Below are positions 32,502-44,100 of a DNA stretch of 64,000 bases, piece after piece. The stretch comes from Artemisia argyi (Eukaryota > Streptophyta > Magnoliopsida > Asterales > Asteraceae). A model generated the notes under the pieces. It worked only from the letters and a program-made list of their open reading frames with translations. It was not told the DNA's origin and made no database searches. Both the position numbers and the translations under genes were made by a program. The first letter of the stretch is position 1. Each line of letters starts with the position of its first letter. The stretch is taken from assembly GCA_030686995.1 (NCBI GenBank), contig CM060697.1:105151272-105215271 (forward strand). Direction: 5' to 3'.

Positions 32502-34307
32502 TGTTGGCATGAATATTACGATATTTAATCTAAACATCCTCTTCATGTTTTGATGATGACAAAAATGTAAGTTACAACATATAACGTAAAGTGCTTAAGT
32601 TACTTGTAATCACAATTCATCTATGCATTCTTACGTCAACAAACCTCGACATCTCAACGTCTCAAGTATGCTTCAACAATCACTTAAGGTATGGATAAAC
32701 AAGTGTTTAATACATTTCATGATCAAAGGGGTATTTAATTAACTAATACAAAGTTTATTTAATTATATAAACTTATTATATATTTTTGAAAAACACTTTT
32801 GGTAATAAAGAAAAATGTTTTAATCATACTAAATATATGATTTCAAACTTTTAACCAAAATTAGTTAGTTTTTCACCAAATAAACTTTCCCCACTAAAAG
32901 ACAGAAAATCTGGCCGTTTCAGTAGGGCGGCCCCCTTAATTATAAGGGGCGGCCCCCTTAATTTTAAGGGGACCGGCACACAATTAAGGGGACCGGCCAC
33001 GCTCCCCTGTCAGATTTTGTCAGAAATTTTTCCCTATAAATACCACCTCAAACCTGGAATTTTTCCAATCTTTTGCACAAATATTTTCAGATCCAATTCT
33101 CTCTAAACATCCTTCTAAAACCCTTTGATCATAAGATTATTAATCTTTGTTTCAAGTGATCCAATCTTTCATCACTTAAAGTGCAAGAGAAGTATCCTCC
33201 CTATCATAAACCCAAAGATGTATTAGGATCTAGTTAGTGCTTATGTGAAGTTGTAAAGACATTAGTGGCTTGAAGGTGTCAAGACATTAATGCATTGAAG
33301 TTGTGAAGACATTAGTGTCTTGAAGGTGTCAAGACATTAGTGCATTGAAGTTGTGAAGACATTAGTGGCTTGAAGGTGTCAAGACATTAATGCATTGAAG
33401 TTGTGAAGACATTAGTGCCTTGAAGGTGTCAAGATATTAGTGCATTGAAGTTGTGAAGACATTAGTGGCTTGAAGGTGTCAAGACATTAGTGCCTTGAAG
33501 GTGTGAATATACTTTTGGTGTGAAGAAGATAAGTTAGGAACTAGATTGGTGTGAAGAAGATAGGTGTGGAGTAGTTAGTTGTGAAGTAGATAGATTTGAA
33601 GAAGTTGATTGGTGTGTAGATTGGTGTGTAGATTGGTGTGAAGATTGGTGTGTAAATTGGTGTGTATATTGGTGTGTACGGTTTTCTCCGCCATAAGGGA
33701 GCTTGTTGAGTAGTGAAGAAAACTCTCGAGTAGGTGACTCGGGGAGTGGAGTAGGAACAAGGAAGGTGTCCTTGTAGCCGAACCACTATAAATCATCGTG
33801 TTCGGTTTGCATGTTCTTTCTCTCATCTCTTTTCATTCATTCTTGCATTTATCGCTTTATATCTATGCTTGCCTATATGTCTTAATTGTTGCTTATATTG
33901 TTGTGATGATTGAATGTGTTTTACATAGAAGTTAATAGTGTGATAGGACATATAATTATATGTTATGGTCAAATGGACTAATATATATATATTTAACACT
34001 TCTCATGTTGAGCTTAACTTAATCGATAATTTGATACAAAACGTTTTAAGATTTTAAAAGGAAAACTTATACACATAAAGTTTGATCTATGCTTCATTCA
34101 TAAAACTAAGTTTTGAAAACCAATCTAAAAGTTCACATATATAATTGATCATATTGATTATATGTTGCTTTTATACTAAAATCTAATTGAAGGTTTTTCA
34201 AACAAACAATTGAATAAATTTTAATCAACATTTTGAAACAAAGTTTTTATAAAACGAAAAAGAAGGGAAAACTATTCAACCCCCCCCCCCCCTTCTAGTT
34301 TTCCACA
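32502..34307 (+). repeat. 3' LTR
   Basis: 1806 bp, near-identical to the 5' LTR. It lacks one GATTGGTGTGTA unit and has C13 instead of C7 near its end (34280-34292), which fully accounts for the 6-bp length difference. Confidence 0.95.
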
Positions 34308-34312
34308 CAGAG

Positions 34313-34954
34313 GATGAACCATCGTCAATTCCGCTCTGTATTGTGTTATCGGCTCACTGTGCCTATGTTTTCTGAAGGTAGCCTTTGCCTGAGTTGTAAT
34401 GTGCATCGTATGGACCAATGGGGGGATCACGCGGTTCACTGCTCTAGTGAAGTGGGTGTGAAATTCAGGCATAATATGTTGCGTGAAATTCTTGTTGATA
34501 TATGTTCCAAGGTTGGGATCATGGTGCGCAAGGAGGCTCAAATGGGGTTCCTTTTTGAGGATGAGAACGAGTTACGACCTGCAGACTTGTTATTATTCAA
34601 TTGGCTCCAAGGTAAAGATACATGTTTGGATGTGACCAGAATCTCTCCATTTGCTGGAACTGGGGTGACTTCATGGGCTCCTGGGTAGCCTTGTGCAAAA
34701 CTGTGGAGAAGAAAAAGAGGAAATATGCGTCCAAATGTGAGGACAACGGATACAAGTTCATACCTTTTGCTTTTCCTACATGTGAGGAATTCAATGCGGA
34801 AGCTTTGGATACACTTTCACGTATTAAGTCTATTGCCATTAGCCACTCAAATAATGCTAAGAGTGGTGTTTTTATTTTTCATCGAGTAAGCTTTTGTATT
34901 CAGAAAGGAGTGGGAGCACAACTTGTGTCTAAACTTTCATCCAACTTTATGTAA
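34313..34954 (+). pseudogene. Reverse-transcriptase element, C-terminal half
   Basis: Resumes exactly after the CAGAG duplication with MNHRQFRSVLCYRL. CLSCNVHRMDQWGDHAVHC forms a CxxC...HxxxC zinc motif, then FRHNMLREILVDI. RPADLLLFNWLQGKDTCLDV resembles the Asp/Asp-x-x core of a PD-(D/E)XK nuclease (inference). A frameshift near 34680 moves the frame from TSWAPG to VALCKTVEKKKRKYASKCED, which continues to the C-terminal QKGVGAQLVSKLSSNFM stop. Together with 24098-25450 this is one element broken by the LTR retrotransposon. Confidence 0.8.
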
Positions 34955-35133
34955 ACTCCCATCCAACTTGTGTCTAACGCTAACCGGCTGATTGTGTTTA
35001 AGAGAGCGGGAGTCGACACTGATACATAACAATATTCACAAAGTACGTCTTTGTCTTCTGAACCAGCTAAGATAACATATTCTATGTTATCAACACCAAA
35101 CAAATGTTTCTTTACAAATTGAACAGTCCACAA

Positions 35134-35250
35134 ACTATTCTAAACAATATTTTTCCTAGCTAAAAACCTAGCAACGGTAGGCTCATGAGTAACTGTAATC
35201 AAAATCCGAACTGCAAATAAGGCCTTATTACAAATCACAGCCAACACAAA
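35134..35250 (-). pseudogene. 3' fragment of a DUF1279 gene copy
   Basis: Read on the minus strand it gives VFVLAVICNKALFAVRILIT and then VARFLARKNIV before a stop. The intact gene at 37626-38027 has FALAVICNKALFPVRASVTV and IARVLARRKVV at the same places. Nucleotide similarity extends to the TTATTACAAATCACAGCCAAC block. Only the last 35-40 codons are present. It is a decayed partial duplicate on the same strand, 2.4 kb away. Confidence 0.8.
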
Positions 35251-37560
35251 CACCTGCTCGACACGTTATTACAATTACAGGTTCTATGCGTCTTGTGGGG
35301 TGGGTTTGTGGAGTCTGGGATTTACTTGCTAGAAGGTATCCAAACTAAAAGTAGATGGACGGAACTGAGAGTTGTTAAGGGCTTCATTAGATCCTAATGA
35401 CCTACAGAGATTTTCACCTGGCAATTTGACACAATCAAAGTAGAAATTCTATAGACGTGTTATAATTTGCTATGTAGTGCTAGTTTTGGTTGTTGATTAG
35501 CTCAGCTCATTTACAAAAACAATTAACCAGGTTAATCGGGTTTGGTTTATTTGGGTCAGTTTGCGTTAGTGTCTGATAACCAAATTGCTATAGGATGCTG
35601 ATAATTGGGGTTGAATTCGATGTTAGAAAGTTTCCAGGACCAATCACAACTGCTCGGCTGTTGCCGAATTGCTGCTGCTGCATGTTTCTGCAATGTCGAG
35701 AAGCAGAAGCAGAAGTAGAATTTCAGACGGAGGTTGATAAGTGACTGTCAAAGGCTCGAAACAGTAACAGAAGCAGAATTGCAGACGACTACAACTCTAA
35801 ACACAAACTTAATATCATCAATATAATTTAGCCACAATATGGATACCCAATATAACTTACCTGTATACCAATCCAAAAGACAACAAATAATGTAGCCCAT
35901 CTAAGCAACCCAAAAAACTATCAAGTCTAAACGGTTTGTGCTGATGTATTCATACTAGACATTGACGTGGTTGCTCGAAGCAAAGGGGAAGCGTAACGGG
36001 GCAACTAGATGCCACTGGTTAAAAGGTTATACCGGTAATTAGATATGAGCAACGTTATTTAATTTATAAACTTAAAGAGTAGGTCCTTAAAGGATTAGTT
36101 TTAAAAAGTACAATCCTTTTATGTGTAATTGCTTTTACCTTATTAAGCTACTTGCCAGGATTTCACAGCACCTTAAACTACATAACACACAAAGACCATT
36201 AAGTCAAGAATTACATGCTACACATAAAGACATCCTAATCGGAAAACATGTAAGTATATTTAATTCTATCAGTAACTTCACAAAGAAATATGTCCTGAAC
36301 CATAGAGCACTCCAGATTCCACAATATTGAACCTAACTGCAAGCTACATGGTTACAATTTACAAACATAAACAAATTGACCGTTATTATACACCTACTTA
36401 AAATCTAATTTAAAAATCACCAATGATCATAAGCTTAAACTATTTAGTTTTCCAGGCCACAAAGGTATGGTGAGTTTCTGACAATTTAGGAAAACAGTTG
36501 TGATATCCAGTTTCAAACAAGTGATTATGAATTGCAGACAGATATTAACAACCACCATGTCATGACTGATTAATCACCACAATAAGTTATCCATAGCAAA
36601 AACCATTCATATTCTTATGCCAATCATTGGTATGTACTTTACTTCATCGGATATCACCAAGATTATCATATTCATCATATACTGTAATCAGAGACCTTGC
36701 AAGTTCAGCACTAAAAACACACAATTCTACCAGTACTTTGAAAATGAAGTGAATCCCAAAACTATAAGGCACTCGAGATTTCAAGATCATATAAGATTTA
36801 ATCGGATATCCGTCCTAACCTTCATATACCTAAAAAAAATCTAACGTCCTAACTTGAAATCACTAATGATCTTATGCTCAAATTCATCAAGTGACATTAC
36901 ATGTTAATCAACTCGAATTCATCAAGTTATTGTATGCATCTCTTAACATCAATAAAGTACACTATCAGAATAAAATCCAGAAAGCGTAAAACGTATCTTA
37001 TAGAGTTTGATTTAAGCCTACGACCATCTAATTACTTTATACATTTCTAACAATAATCAGCTCATATAACTTCCTATATACGGAGAAACTATATAACCGT
37101 GAATTGCTTCACATAACATTGTTCTACATATTCGCAAACTATTAATAACCATTACTCATCTATACTGAGAAATATGACCATATTCACAAAGCACTTGTTC
37201 CGGAATCAAGTGAGCTATAAACAAATGTTCACATATCACTACTGATCATTAGCTCCAACAATAAGTTCGATAAGAATACATATTAATCAACTGAATAAGT
37301 CATCAAGTCACTCTATACATTTCTAAAGACAGAAACGAAAGGCAAACGTCTTAATTGAAATTAGAATCTATTGCTTCGCTTAGCATTGTTCAGCATATTG
37401 GCAAAACGTTGATAACGGTTGACCTAACTTTTGCTCTATACCGTCTAAATTTGACTAAAAGACTCGCCCTCTCCAAGTAACCTAAACAGAGAAAACCTCA
37501 TCCGTTTAGCACAAATGCGACATTACTTCTTAATCATTTCTAACAACAACATTAATAACT
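35251..37560. other. Intergenic DNA, no gene seen
   Basis: AT-rich with only short ORFs. A GCAGAAGCAGAAGTAGAA-like imperfect repeat occurs at 35690-35780. Several loosely similar segments (for example CATTGTTCTACATATT and CATTGTTCAGCATATT) suggest old local duplications, but nothing is assignable. Confidence 0.55.
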
Positions 37561-37625
37561 TACTATTATTAGTAACAAGTAAACAAGTTTCTTTACGCAT
37601 ACATTATAACACAAACTAACAAACC

Positions 37626-38027
37626 CTAAACAACTTTTCTCCTAGCCAAAACCCTGGCAATAAAAGGCGTAACCGCAACCGTAACCGAAGCCCGAACCGG
37701 AAACAAAGCCTTATTACAAATTACAGCCAACGCAAACGCCCCGCCACTCTTCGCCACCATCTCAGCCGTCCGATTGGTCTTTGTTTCATCATCAGATTTG
37801 ATGTCTTCTTTGTTAGGAGTGGTGAAGATGTTGAATTTGTCTATAACTGATTGAACGTCTACATTGTTGTTGATGGCGATGTATAATCCGGTGATCGATG
37901 CGGCGGAGATGGAGCAGTGTGTGATTACGGCGACTTTGCCGTATTTTTCAAAGAATGCTCGGAATTTGCCGCCGGACATTGGAAAGGATGATCGGAGATT
38001 GGATTCTGTTAGGGTTTGTTTGGGCAT
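37626..38027 (-). CDS. DUF1279 (FAM210-like) membrane protein
   Basis: Single exon, 133 residues, ATG at 38027 and TAG at 37626-37628. GGKFRAFFEKYGKVAVITHC and SISAASITGLYIAINNNVDV are the conserved start of the DUF1279 domain with its first hydrophobic segment. A charged linker follows (NKEDIKSDDETK), then a second hydrophobic region (GGAFALAVICNKALF) and TPFIARVLARR. Animal FAM210 relatives are mitochondrial; the plant role is not established. The next intact gene is the TRAPPC2L-like gene on the other strand. A Harbinger element begins within a few tens of bases upstream of the ATG, so promoter and 5' UTR may be transposon-derived. No sign of decay. Confidence 0.88.
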   Translation of the reverse strand: MPKQTLTESNLRSSFPMSGGKFRAFFEKYGKVAVITHCSISAASITGLYIAINNNVDVQSVIDKFNIFTTPNKEDIKSDDETKTNRTAEMVAKSGGAFALAVICNKALFPVRASVTVAVTPFIARVLARRKVV

Positions 38028-38057
38028 ACAAAGTGTTGAGTGTTCCGGAGTATTAGG

Positions 38058-40009
38058 CTCCCCATTCGGGCCTCACCATGCTACATCACTAAAACACCAC
38101 AACTTCAACTAACAACAACAAACCCAGTCATCAAACAACAAACCTCCACTTCCCCATTCGGGCCTCACCTCTTACACACTTATTTTTTTATTCATTTCTT
38201 TAAATAAATTAAATTATTTCACAAATACTAAAAAATAAAATAAAAAAAAAACATACTAATTTTATTCCATCAAATTAAAAAGTTACAATACGGAAAAAAA
38301 ATACGATACGGGAAAAAAAATACAACACATACGACACTAAAAACTGAACCTAATTATTATTATTTCGTTGAAATTCTTCCCATTGTTGTTGTTGCCAAAC
38401 ATGCTCGATGAGACATAGTTGAAGCCTTGAGTGTGTGCGTTTATCATGTAGTTCTTTGGTTTTTCTTCTTTGCGTTGCGCAACGTTCGACCCATGACTGT
38501 TGTATATTTGGTGTCGGCGGAATATACATTTCGGCAGCGTCGACTATATGAAAATGTTGATATTTCAAAATCATGTTATGCATTATGATGCATGAGTACA
38601 TGATTCTCCGTAACTTGCCCACAGTATATGCACGCGCCGGTTGGGCAATAATATGCCAACGTCCTTGTAGGACACCAAAAGCTCTTTCGATATCTTTTCG
38701 CGCACTTTCTTGTTTCGCTTTCCATGCGACGTGTTTTGGGTTGTTTGCAACAGTAAAGGACTTGACAAACGATGCCCACTGCGGGTAAATTCCATCTGCT
38801 AGATAATAGCCATTTTTAAATGTACGTCCGTGTACTTCAAACGGAACTTGAGGGCCAATATCGTCAATCAGGTCGTCGAATAAAGGAGAATTATATAAAA
38901 CGGTCAGATCGTTATTCGCACCTGCCACACCAAAAAACGCATGCCAAATCCACAAATCATAAGACGCAACAGCTTCAAGCATTATAGTTGGATATTTTTT
39001 ATCACCTCTGTGAAATTGCCCTTGCCATTCTTTTGGGCAATTCTTCCATTCCCAGTGCATACAATCGATGCTTCCCAACATTCCCGGAATCTTATGAACC
39101 TGGCTATGTGCGTCGTATAAGTTACGAACGTCGTCCTCAGTTGGTTTTCTTAAAAACTCCTTCCCAAACAAATGGATTATGCACATAGTAAAAAAATCAA
39201 GACAATCACGTTGCACAATGTTCACATATTTGTAAATACTCATCTAATGAATCAGGTGCTACCCCGTACGCCAATTGGCGTAGGGCACATATGCATTTCA
39301 TAATCACACTAAAACTCATTACACCCGCAGCATTGGGTCGTTGTCTAAAGAAATTAAAATGAGCAGGAAGAGGATCATGAGTGTCAATATATGTTTCAAT
39401 ACCTTCGACTATTTCTAAGAATAGTTTACGGCTCATACGGTAACGACGTCGAAAATTATCTTCAGTATACTTTGGCACATCACCAAAATAGTCGGCCAGT
39501 AGACGTGCTTCAACAACATCACGTTCACGCCGAATGTATGTACGGCGATTTGAAGGACCAGCTTCTTGATTTTGCAACTCTTGCTCGTTTTCGAACTCTT
39601 GTATAATCAGCTCTAGCTCATGTAGCTCTTCAAAGTCACTAACTTCCGAATAAGATGATTCACTCATTGTTTTTGCTTTGGAATGAAATGAGTTAGGTTT
39701 TTTAGAATGAAATGTTTTGGCTTTTTGGGAATGAAATATGTGTGAAATATGTAAATATATATAGGGATAGTGTATATGGTTTTAGGGGTTAGAAAAAAAA
39801 AGGGACGAACGTTTTATTTCAAAACGTTACACAACGTTACAATTGAAAAGCTGCACATTTGTCAGAATATTACCTTCGCCGTGGCCACGGCGAGCTGACC
39901 ATCGGCGAAGAACGGCGAGGCCCGGACGGTGTGACGGCGAGCAACGGCTCGCCGTTGGAAGTGCCACATCGGACGGCGAGGTGCTGGTTTTCGTCTGCAC
40001 CTTGTGCTC
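38058..40009 (-). mobile_element. PIF/Harbinger element, near full length
   Basis: Contains both parts of a Harbinger transposase on the minus strand. The right terminus reads CACCTTGTGCTC followed by TTA (40010-40012). At the left, TTAGGCTCCCCATTCGGGCC near 38055 carries a TTA, but GGCTCCCC is not a good complement of the right end, so the left border is approximate. CCCCATTCGGGCCTCACC occurs twice (38060 and 38153), and GC-rich CGGCGAG words crowd the right end (39870-39990). Confidence 0.65.
38350..39667 (-). pseudogene. PIF/Harbinger transposase with one frameshift
   Basis: The N-terminal frame (39667-39206) runs from an acidic start through RRRYRMSRKLFLEIVEGIE, the HTH-like DNA-binding region, to APDSLDEYLQICEH. 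The same DNA in the next frame gives YKYVNIVQRDCLDFF and continues 39243-38350, so one base was lost or gained at about 39210-39240. The DDE nuclease is complete: GSIDCMHWEW, NNDLTVLYNSPLF, and KDIERAFGVLQGRW. The C-terminal SWVERC block and LIEHVWQQQ follow. It would be about 440 residues, normal for the family. Apart from the frameshift it looks well preserved, so it is a fairly young copy and may be the better relative of the derivative at 460-1180. The Myb-like second protein of autonomous Harbingers is absent. Confidence 0.9.
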
Positions 40010-40030
40010 TTAGGGGGTGTTTGTCATACA

Positions 40031-40035
40031 TGAGG

Positions 40036-40079
<44 letters not shown>
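40031..40079. repeat. Poly(T) tract
   Basis: About 48 T with a single C, just right of the Harbinger terminus. It may be a minus-strand retroposon tail or microsatellite growth. Confidence 0.7.
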
Positions 40080-40081
<2 letters not shown>

Positions 40082-40189
40082 ATATATCCTATTTTTTCAG
40101 TTTACTTTGAATTTTGTGCCCCTCCCCGCCCTAGTTAGTTCGTGTTTCAAATTTCCCTGTTGAGTTCGGGTTTTTTTGCATCCCTGATA

Positions 40190-40612
40190 GGGGTGTAAAA
40201 GAGAAGAGACAGCTCGCGAGCTATTCGAGATCGACTCGTAAACTACTCGAAATTGACTTGATATAAACGAGTCGAGCTCGAGCTACTCAAATATATTTTC
40301 GAGTCGAGCTCGAGCTCGAAAATACTTAGCTCGTGAGCCCTTATCGAGCTTCAATGATATTACACTTTTACTCTTTTATATACATCCAGTTACGTAATTG
40401 TTATACAATCGAGTCGAGTTGAGCTTGATATACCGATTTTTTATCGAGTTCGAGCTTTAAATCTAGAAATAATCAAGCTCGAGTTTAAGATGGCGAGCCA
40501 AGCTCGAACTTGAAATCTAAAGCTCGGCCGAGCTCGATTCGAGTTTAGAGCTCGAGTTTTAGTAATCGAGTCGAGTTCGAGCTTGGCAGTACTCGGTTCG
40601 TTTACACCCCTA
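40190..40612. mobile_element. hAT-like MITE with TCGAGCTCGAG subterminal repeats
   Basis: Ends TAGGGGTGTAAAAG and GTTTACACCCCTA are near-perfect inverted repeats about 420 bp apart. The body is crowded with GAGTCGAGCTCGAG, GAGCTCGA and TTCGAGCTTG words in both orientations. No ORF and no clear 8-bp duplication. Confidence 0.65.
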
Positions 40613-41101
40613 ATTATGGTATTTATATTACTATATAAAACATTTTAGGCTTTCTAAATAAAGAAGTCTTACATAAATTAAGATAAAAAATATTTCTTTA
40701 ATAAGAAAGAATTGTATACATATATAAATATTTGTAGATTTATATATTATATCATATTTAATACATATCGAGTTTACAAAAAGTGTTATACATAATGAAT
40801 TAAATCAAAAAATTATTATTGCATGTAATTTTCTTCATTTACTCAAGAAAATATTCTTCATCGGAAGTTGAATTTAAAAAAACGTCATGTCTCGCGTCTT
40901 AGCACGTCTTTTCACGCTTCATCTCATGTCACGCATAGAGTTGAGGTTTTTTAATGATGGGGCCTCTTATCCAACGTGCTTGCCTTTAAGTCATTAATCA
41001 AAGTATAAGGACCATTATTGTAATAAGTAACAAAAGTCACTCAAAATCACCAGATCAAAAATTTATCAAACACAAATCAAAAATTGTTAGTGACAGAAAA
41101 T

Positions 41102-44100
41102 ATGATCGTCTGCATAGCTGTCGTTGGACATCAGGTTGGTAATTTTCAAATCTTTTCAACATAAAAAATATATAAAATGAATTGATTTTAACATAATATT
41201 TACAAATGAACAGAATAATCCATTGTATATACAAAGTTTTACAGATGGAGATGATGCATTGAAGCTTCATCATATTGTTCATTGTTCTCTTGATGTTGTT
41301 GATGAAAGAGGTATTATTTTTATATTTGATGTTAAATTTTGGATTTTTATCATGTTATCTGAATTGGGTTTCTTTTTTTTTTTCAAGATTTGATAATGCT
41401 AATGTTAAAAATGTATAACCTTTTGGGGATCGCGAAATGTTATCGAAAATGTTTTTGGATTTTTAGGATGTTATGTAAATTGGGTCTTTTTATTTTAAGG
41501 ATTTGATAATCTAAAAGTTATAGATTTGTAAGATTGTTTCTAGTAGTAGGGATGGTGTCGTGTTGGGTCGGGGCGGGTTTTAGTATATCCATACCTGTAG
41601 CAATTCTGATGGGTGCCCGTTTTTAGTATTACCGGTCGTTTTTTGGATTTTTTGCGGTATTGGTATGTTCGTTTAAGATGTTACGTGAATGGGTTTTTTT
41701 TTAAGATTTGATTTGATAATGTTATGTTAAGGATACAGAACTGTTTTGAGATGATATTGATGTTGGGGTTTGTGAGATGTTATTTAGAAAAAGGTAACAT
41801 TTTTTGGTCTATTAGGATTCTGAGTTAAAATGAAACAATCGCGGTCAGAAAGATAGTTTTATCTTTTATGGGCTTATGTATGATTGTATGGTATAACTAG
41901 AGATGACTGACAACGTTGCTTATCTAGTTGCTGTTGATGCTTTGTAAATGTTGACTAGTTGCTCTTTGCATCACCATACAACCGAGTGTCGTGTCATTTT
42001 ATCTTGATGCCGAAATGATCATGTGATGTATTGCCCTATTGCTATCAACATGATCTGCAAGGGGATGTTTTGGCTTTTTTATGGAATCAATGTTAACTAT
42101 AAAATTTGAGATACAGAACACCGAAATAAAAACAACGAATGCCTCAAATGTATTGAGATATATGAATAAGCTCGAAATGCGGAACTATTGGTTTTACAGA
42201 ACAAGGCCACATCTTAATAGAATAATATGTTTCAAAACTGTAAGTTGAAAAGCAGACAACAAATACTTTGCTAAAGTATTGAGAAAAAAAAAATAAAAGT
42301 ACCGTCGCATGATGCTTTTTAAAGTATGCATTGTCATTTGTAACTTATAAACAAGATGAGCAACGCCTTGCTTCAGCACTGAGTCATTTGTTTAAGCTAT
42401 TACCTTAACCTTCTTAGTGATAGGGATTGTGTTAGAACCTTTGTAAGAGTCTTCCATCTATCTTGATTCCTAATTCTTTTGTGTTTGGAATTTCATTTTT
42501 TTATCTCATGATCCCAGAGTATATTGGCTGTCCTCTCAAATTTGTCTTTCGCCAATCTCTATAATGTCTTGTCTAGCTTCTTCTAAGTTTTGACTGTTTG
42601 CCATTCTGATTGATTTGCCTACATTGTGCTGTTGCAATTTTTATTACAGTTGATTGGTTACAGTATTTTTCATACCCTCTAAGATGTGCATCCTTTTGCT
42701 ATAATCAAGACGCTCATATTAGCATTCCTCGGGACCATTATCTTTTAGTAACTTGTTGCCTGCCCAAGAGATCTGTCAACTTCTGTAGGGATGGTTCTGG
42801 AGTTCCTTAGATGTTTCAAAATGTGTGAACCTTTATTCTTTGTTCTTACAGTTTCTGTCAGTTATATACTCTTTATTTGTTAAATTTTGAAAATCACATG
42901 TGTACTTCTATCAGGTTAACATGTGACTAATGTTATCAAATACATAATAAAGCACAAAAGGTTGTAAACTAGAAAATGGCTATGCAAATTTTGGTACATA
43001 TTGTTTTTAAGATATGCACTTTGGATGTAGGACCATCCCGAGTGTACTTACTTAACTACCTCTCCCTTTTCCTCCATAATTTATGTCATTCTGTGTTATT
43101 TGGAAATTCCTTTAGATTATTTTAGTATCCGTGGTCAAATGTTACTGAAATTCGCACGAATCTTTTGCAGTGAACAACCCAAAGAAGTCTGGACCAATGC
43201 TTAATGAGACATTTCTTGGCCTTCTATATCCAACCGAAAATTACAAAGTGTGAGGATATTTCAGATTTATATTGTTCTTAGGAATTCAATCTATGAATAT
43301 CTAAGCTTCCTTACTTCTATTTGGTCACTTTGCTCATGTACGAATGATCACACTCTTTATGAGCTACATGTAGATGTAGTTAACTCAGATTGCATGTTGT
43401 TGCAGGTATGGTTATCTAACTAACACAAAGGTAAAGTTTATACTAGTCACAACAGACCTTGACGTCCGTGATGCTGATGTAAGAAATGTGAGTACATATT
43501 CAACTCAGGAACTTTTTATCTGTTGTTTTTATGAGTATGCTGACGTATATTTCACATTAACTAGAAATGGTCTCAAATTCTTCTTTGCTCTTGGGTAGGG
43601 GGGGTTTATTACCTAGACAACGTTGCACTAGTATATATTTATCTTTAAATGGCAAGTGAACACATAGGCACATGTCTCCAAAGTTCTATTGGCAATTTTG
43701 GCCAGCAGCACTGGTCATCAGGGTTGTGGGTCGTTTCCTCTAAAAATTGCCTAATTGCCTTTCGGATTTGATATTGAAAATGTTAGGTTGCATTTAGTTG
43801 GGGGAAAACACCCTTGTTTTTCACAAAAATGTTTTTTGGAAAACAGAGATCGCGTTCAAATAAGCGTTTTTCAACAAAATGTTTTGCAAAACACAAAATC
43901 CCTTATTTCCTAACATAACAAGGAAAATTACAAAACAAATTTTAGTTGCTTTCCTTTGTAACCCACAATCCTCCCTCCTTTTTTTCAAAATAGAAAATGG
44001 AAACATCAACTAAACGCGTTTTCTATATTTTCAAATGTTTTGTGGAGATAAATTTCCCTTCCAAATTTTTACAAAACTAGAGATAGAAAACCAGAGATTT

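Larger units (their letters stand above)
25456..34307 (+). mobile_element. Young non-autonomous LTR retrotransposon, 8.85 kb
   Basis: Two LTRs (25456-27267, 1812 bp; 32502-34307, 1806 bp) start TGTTGGCATGAATATTACG and end TTCTAGTTTTCCACA. The target duplication CAGAG is perfect (25451-25455, 34308-34312). A tRNA-Met primer site TGGTATCAGAGC lies at 27270-27281 and a purine tract AAAAAGGGGGAGA at 32488-32500. The 5.2-kb interior has no gag, protease, integrase, RT or RNase H, so the element needed proteins in trans. By eye the LTRs differ by about two substitutions, one 12-bp repeat unit and a C7/C13 run, indicating very recent insertion. Multiple GGGGGAG tracts before the 3' LTR resemble Sirevirus-type copia elements (inference). 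Confidence 0.95.

Noticed and set aside
34597..35133. Minus-strand ORFs opposite the RT element C-terminus
   Set aside because: The + strand frame has recognisable protein blocks; most of these are antisense shadows. The stretch 34960-35133 has no recognisable homology.
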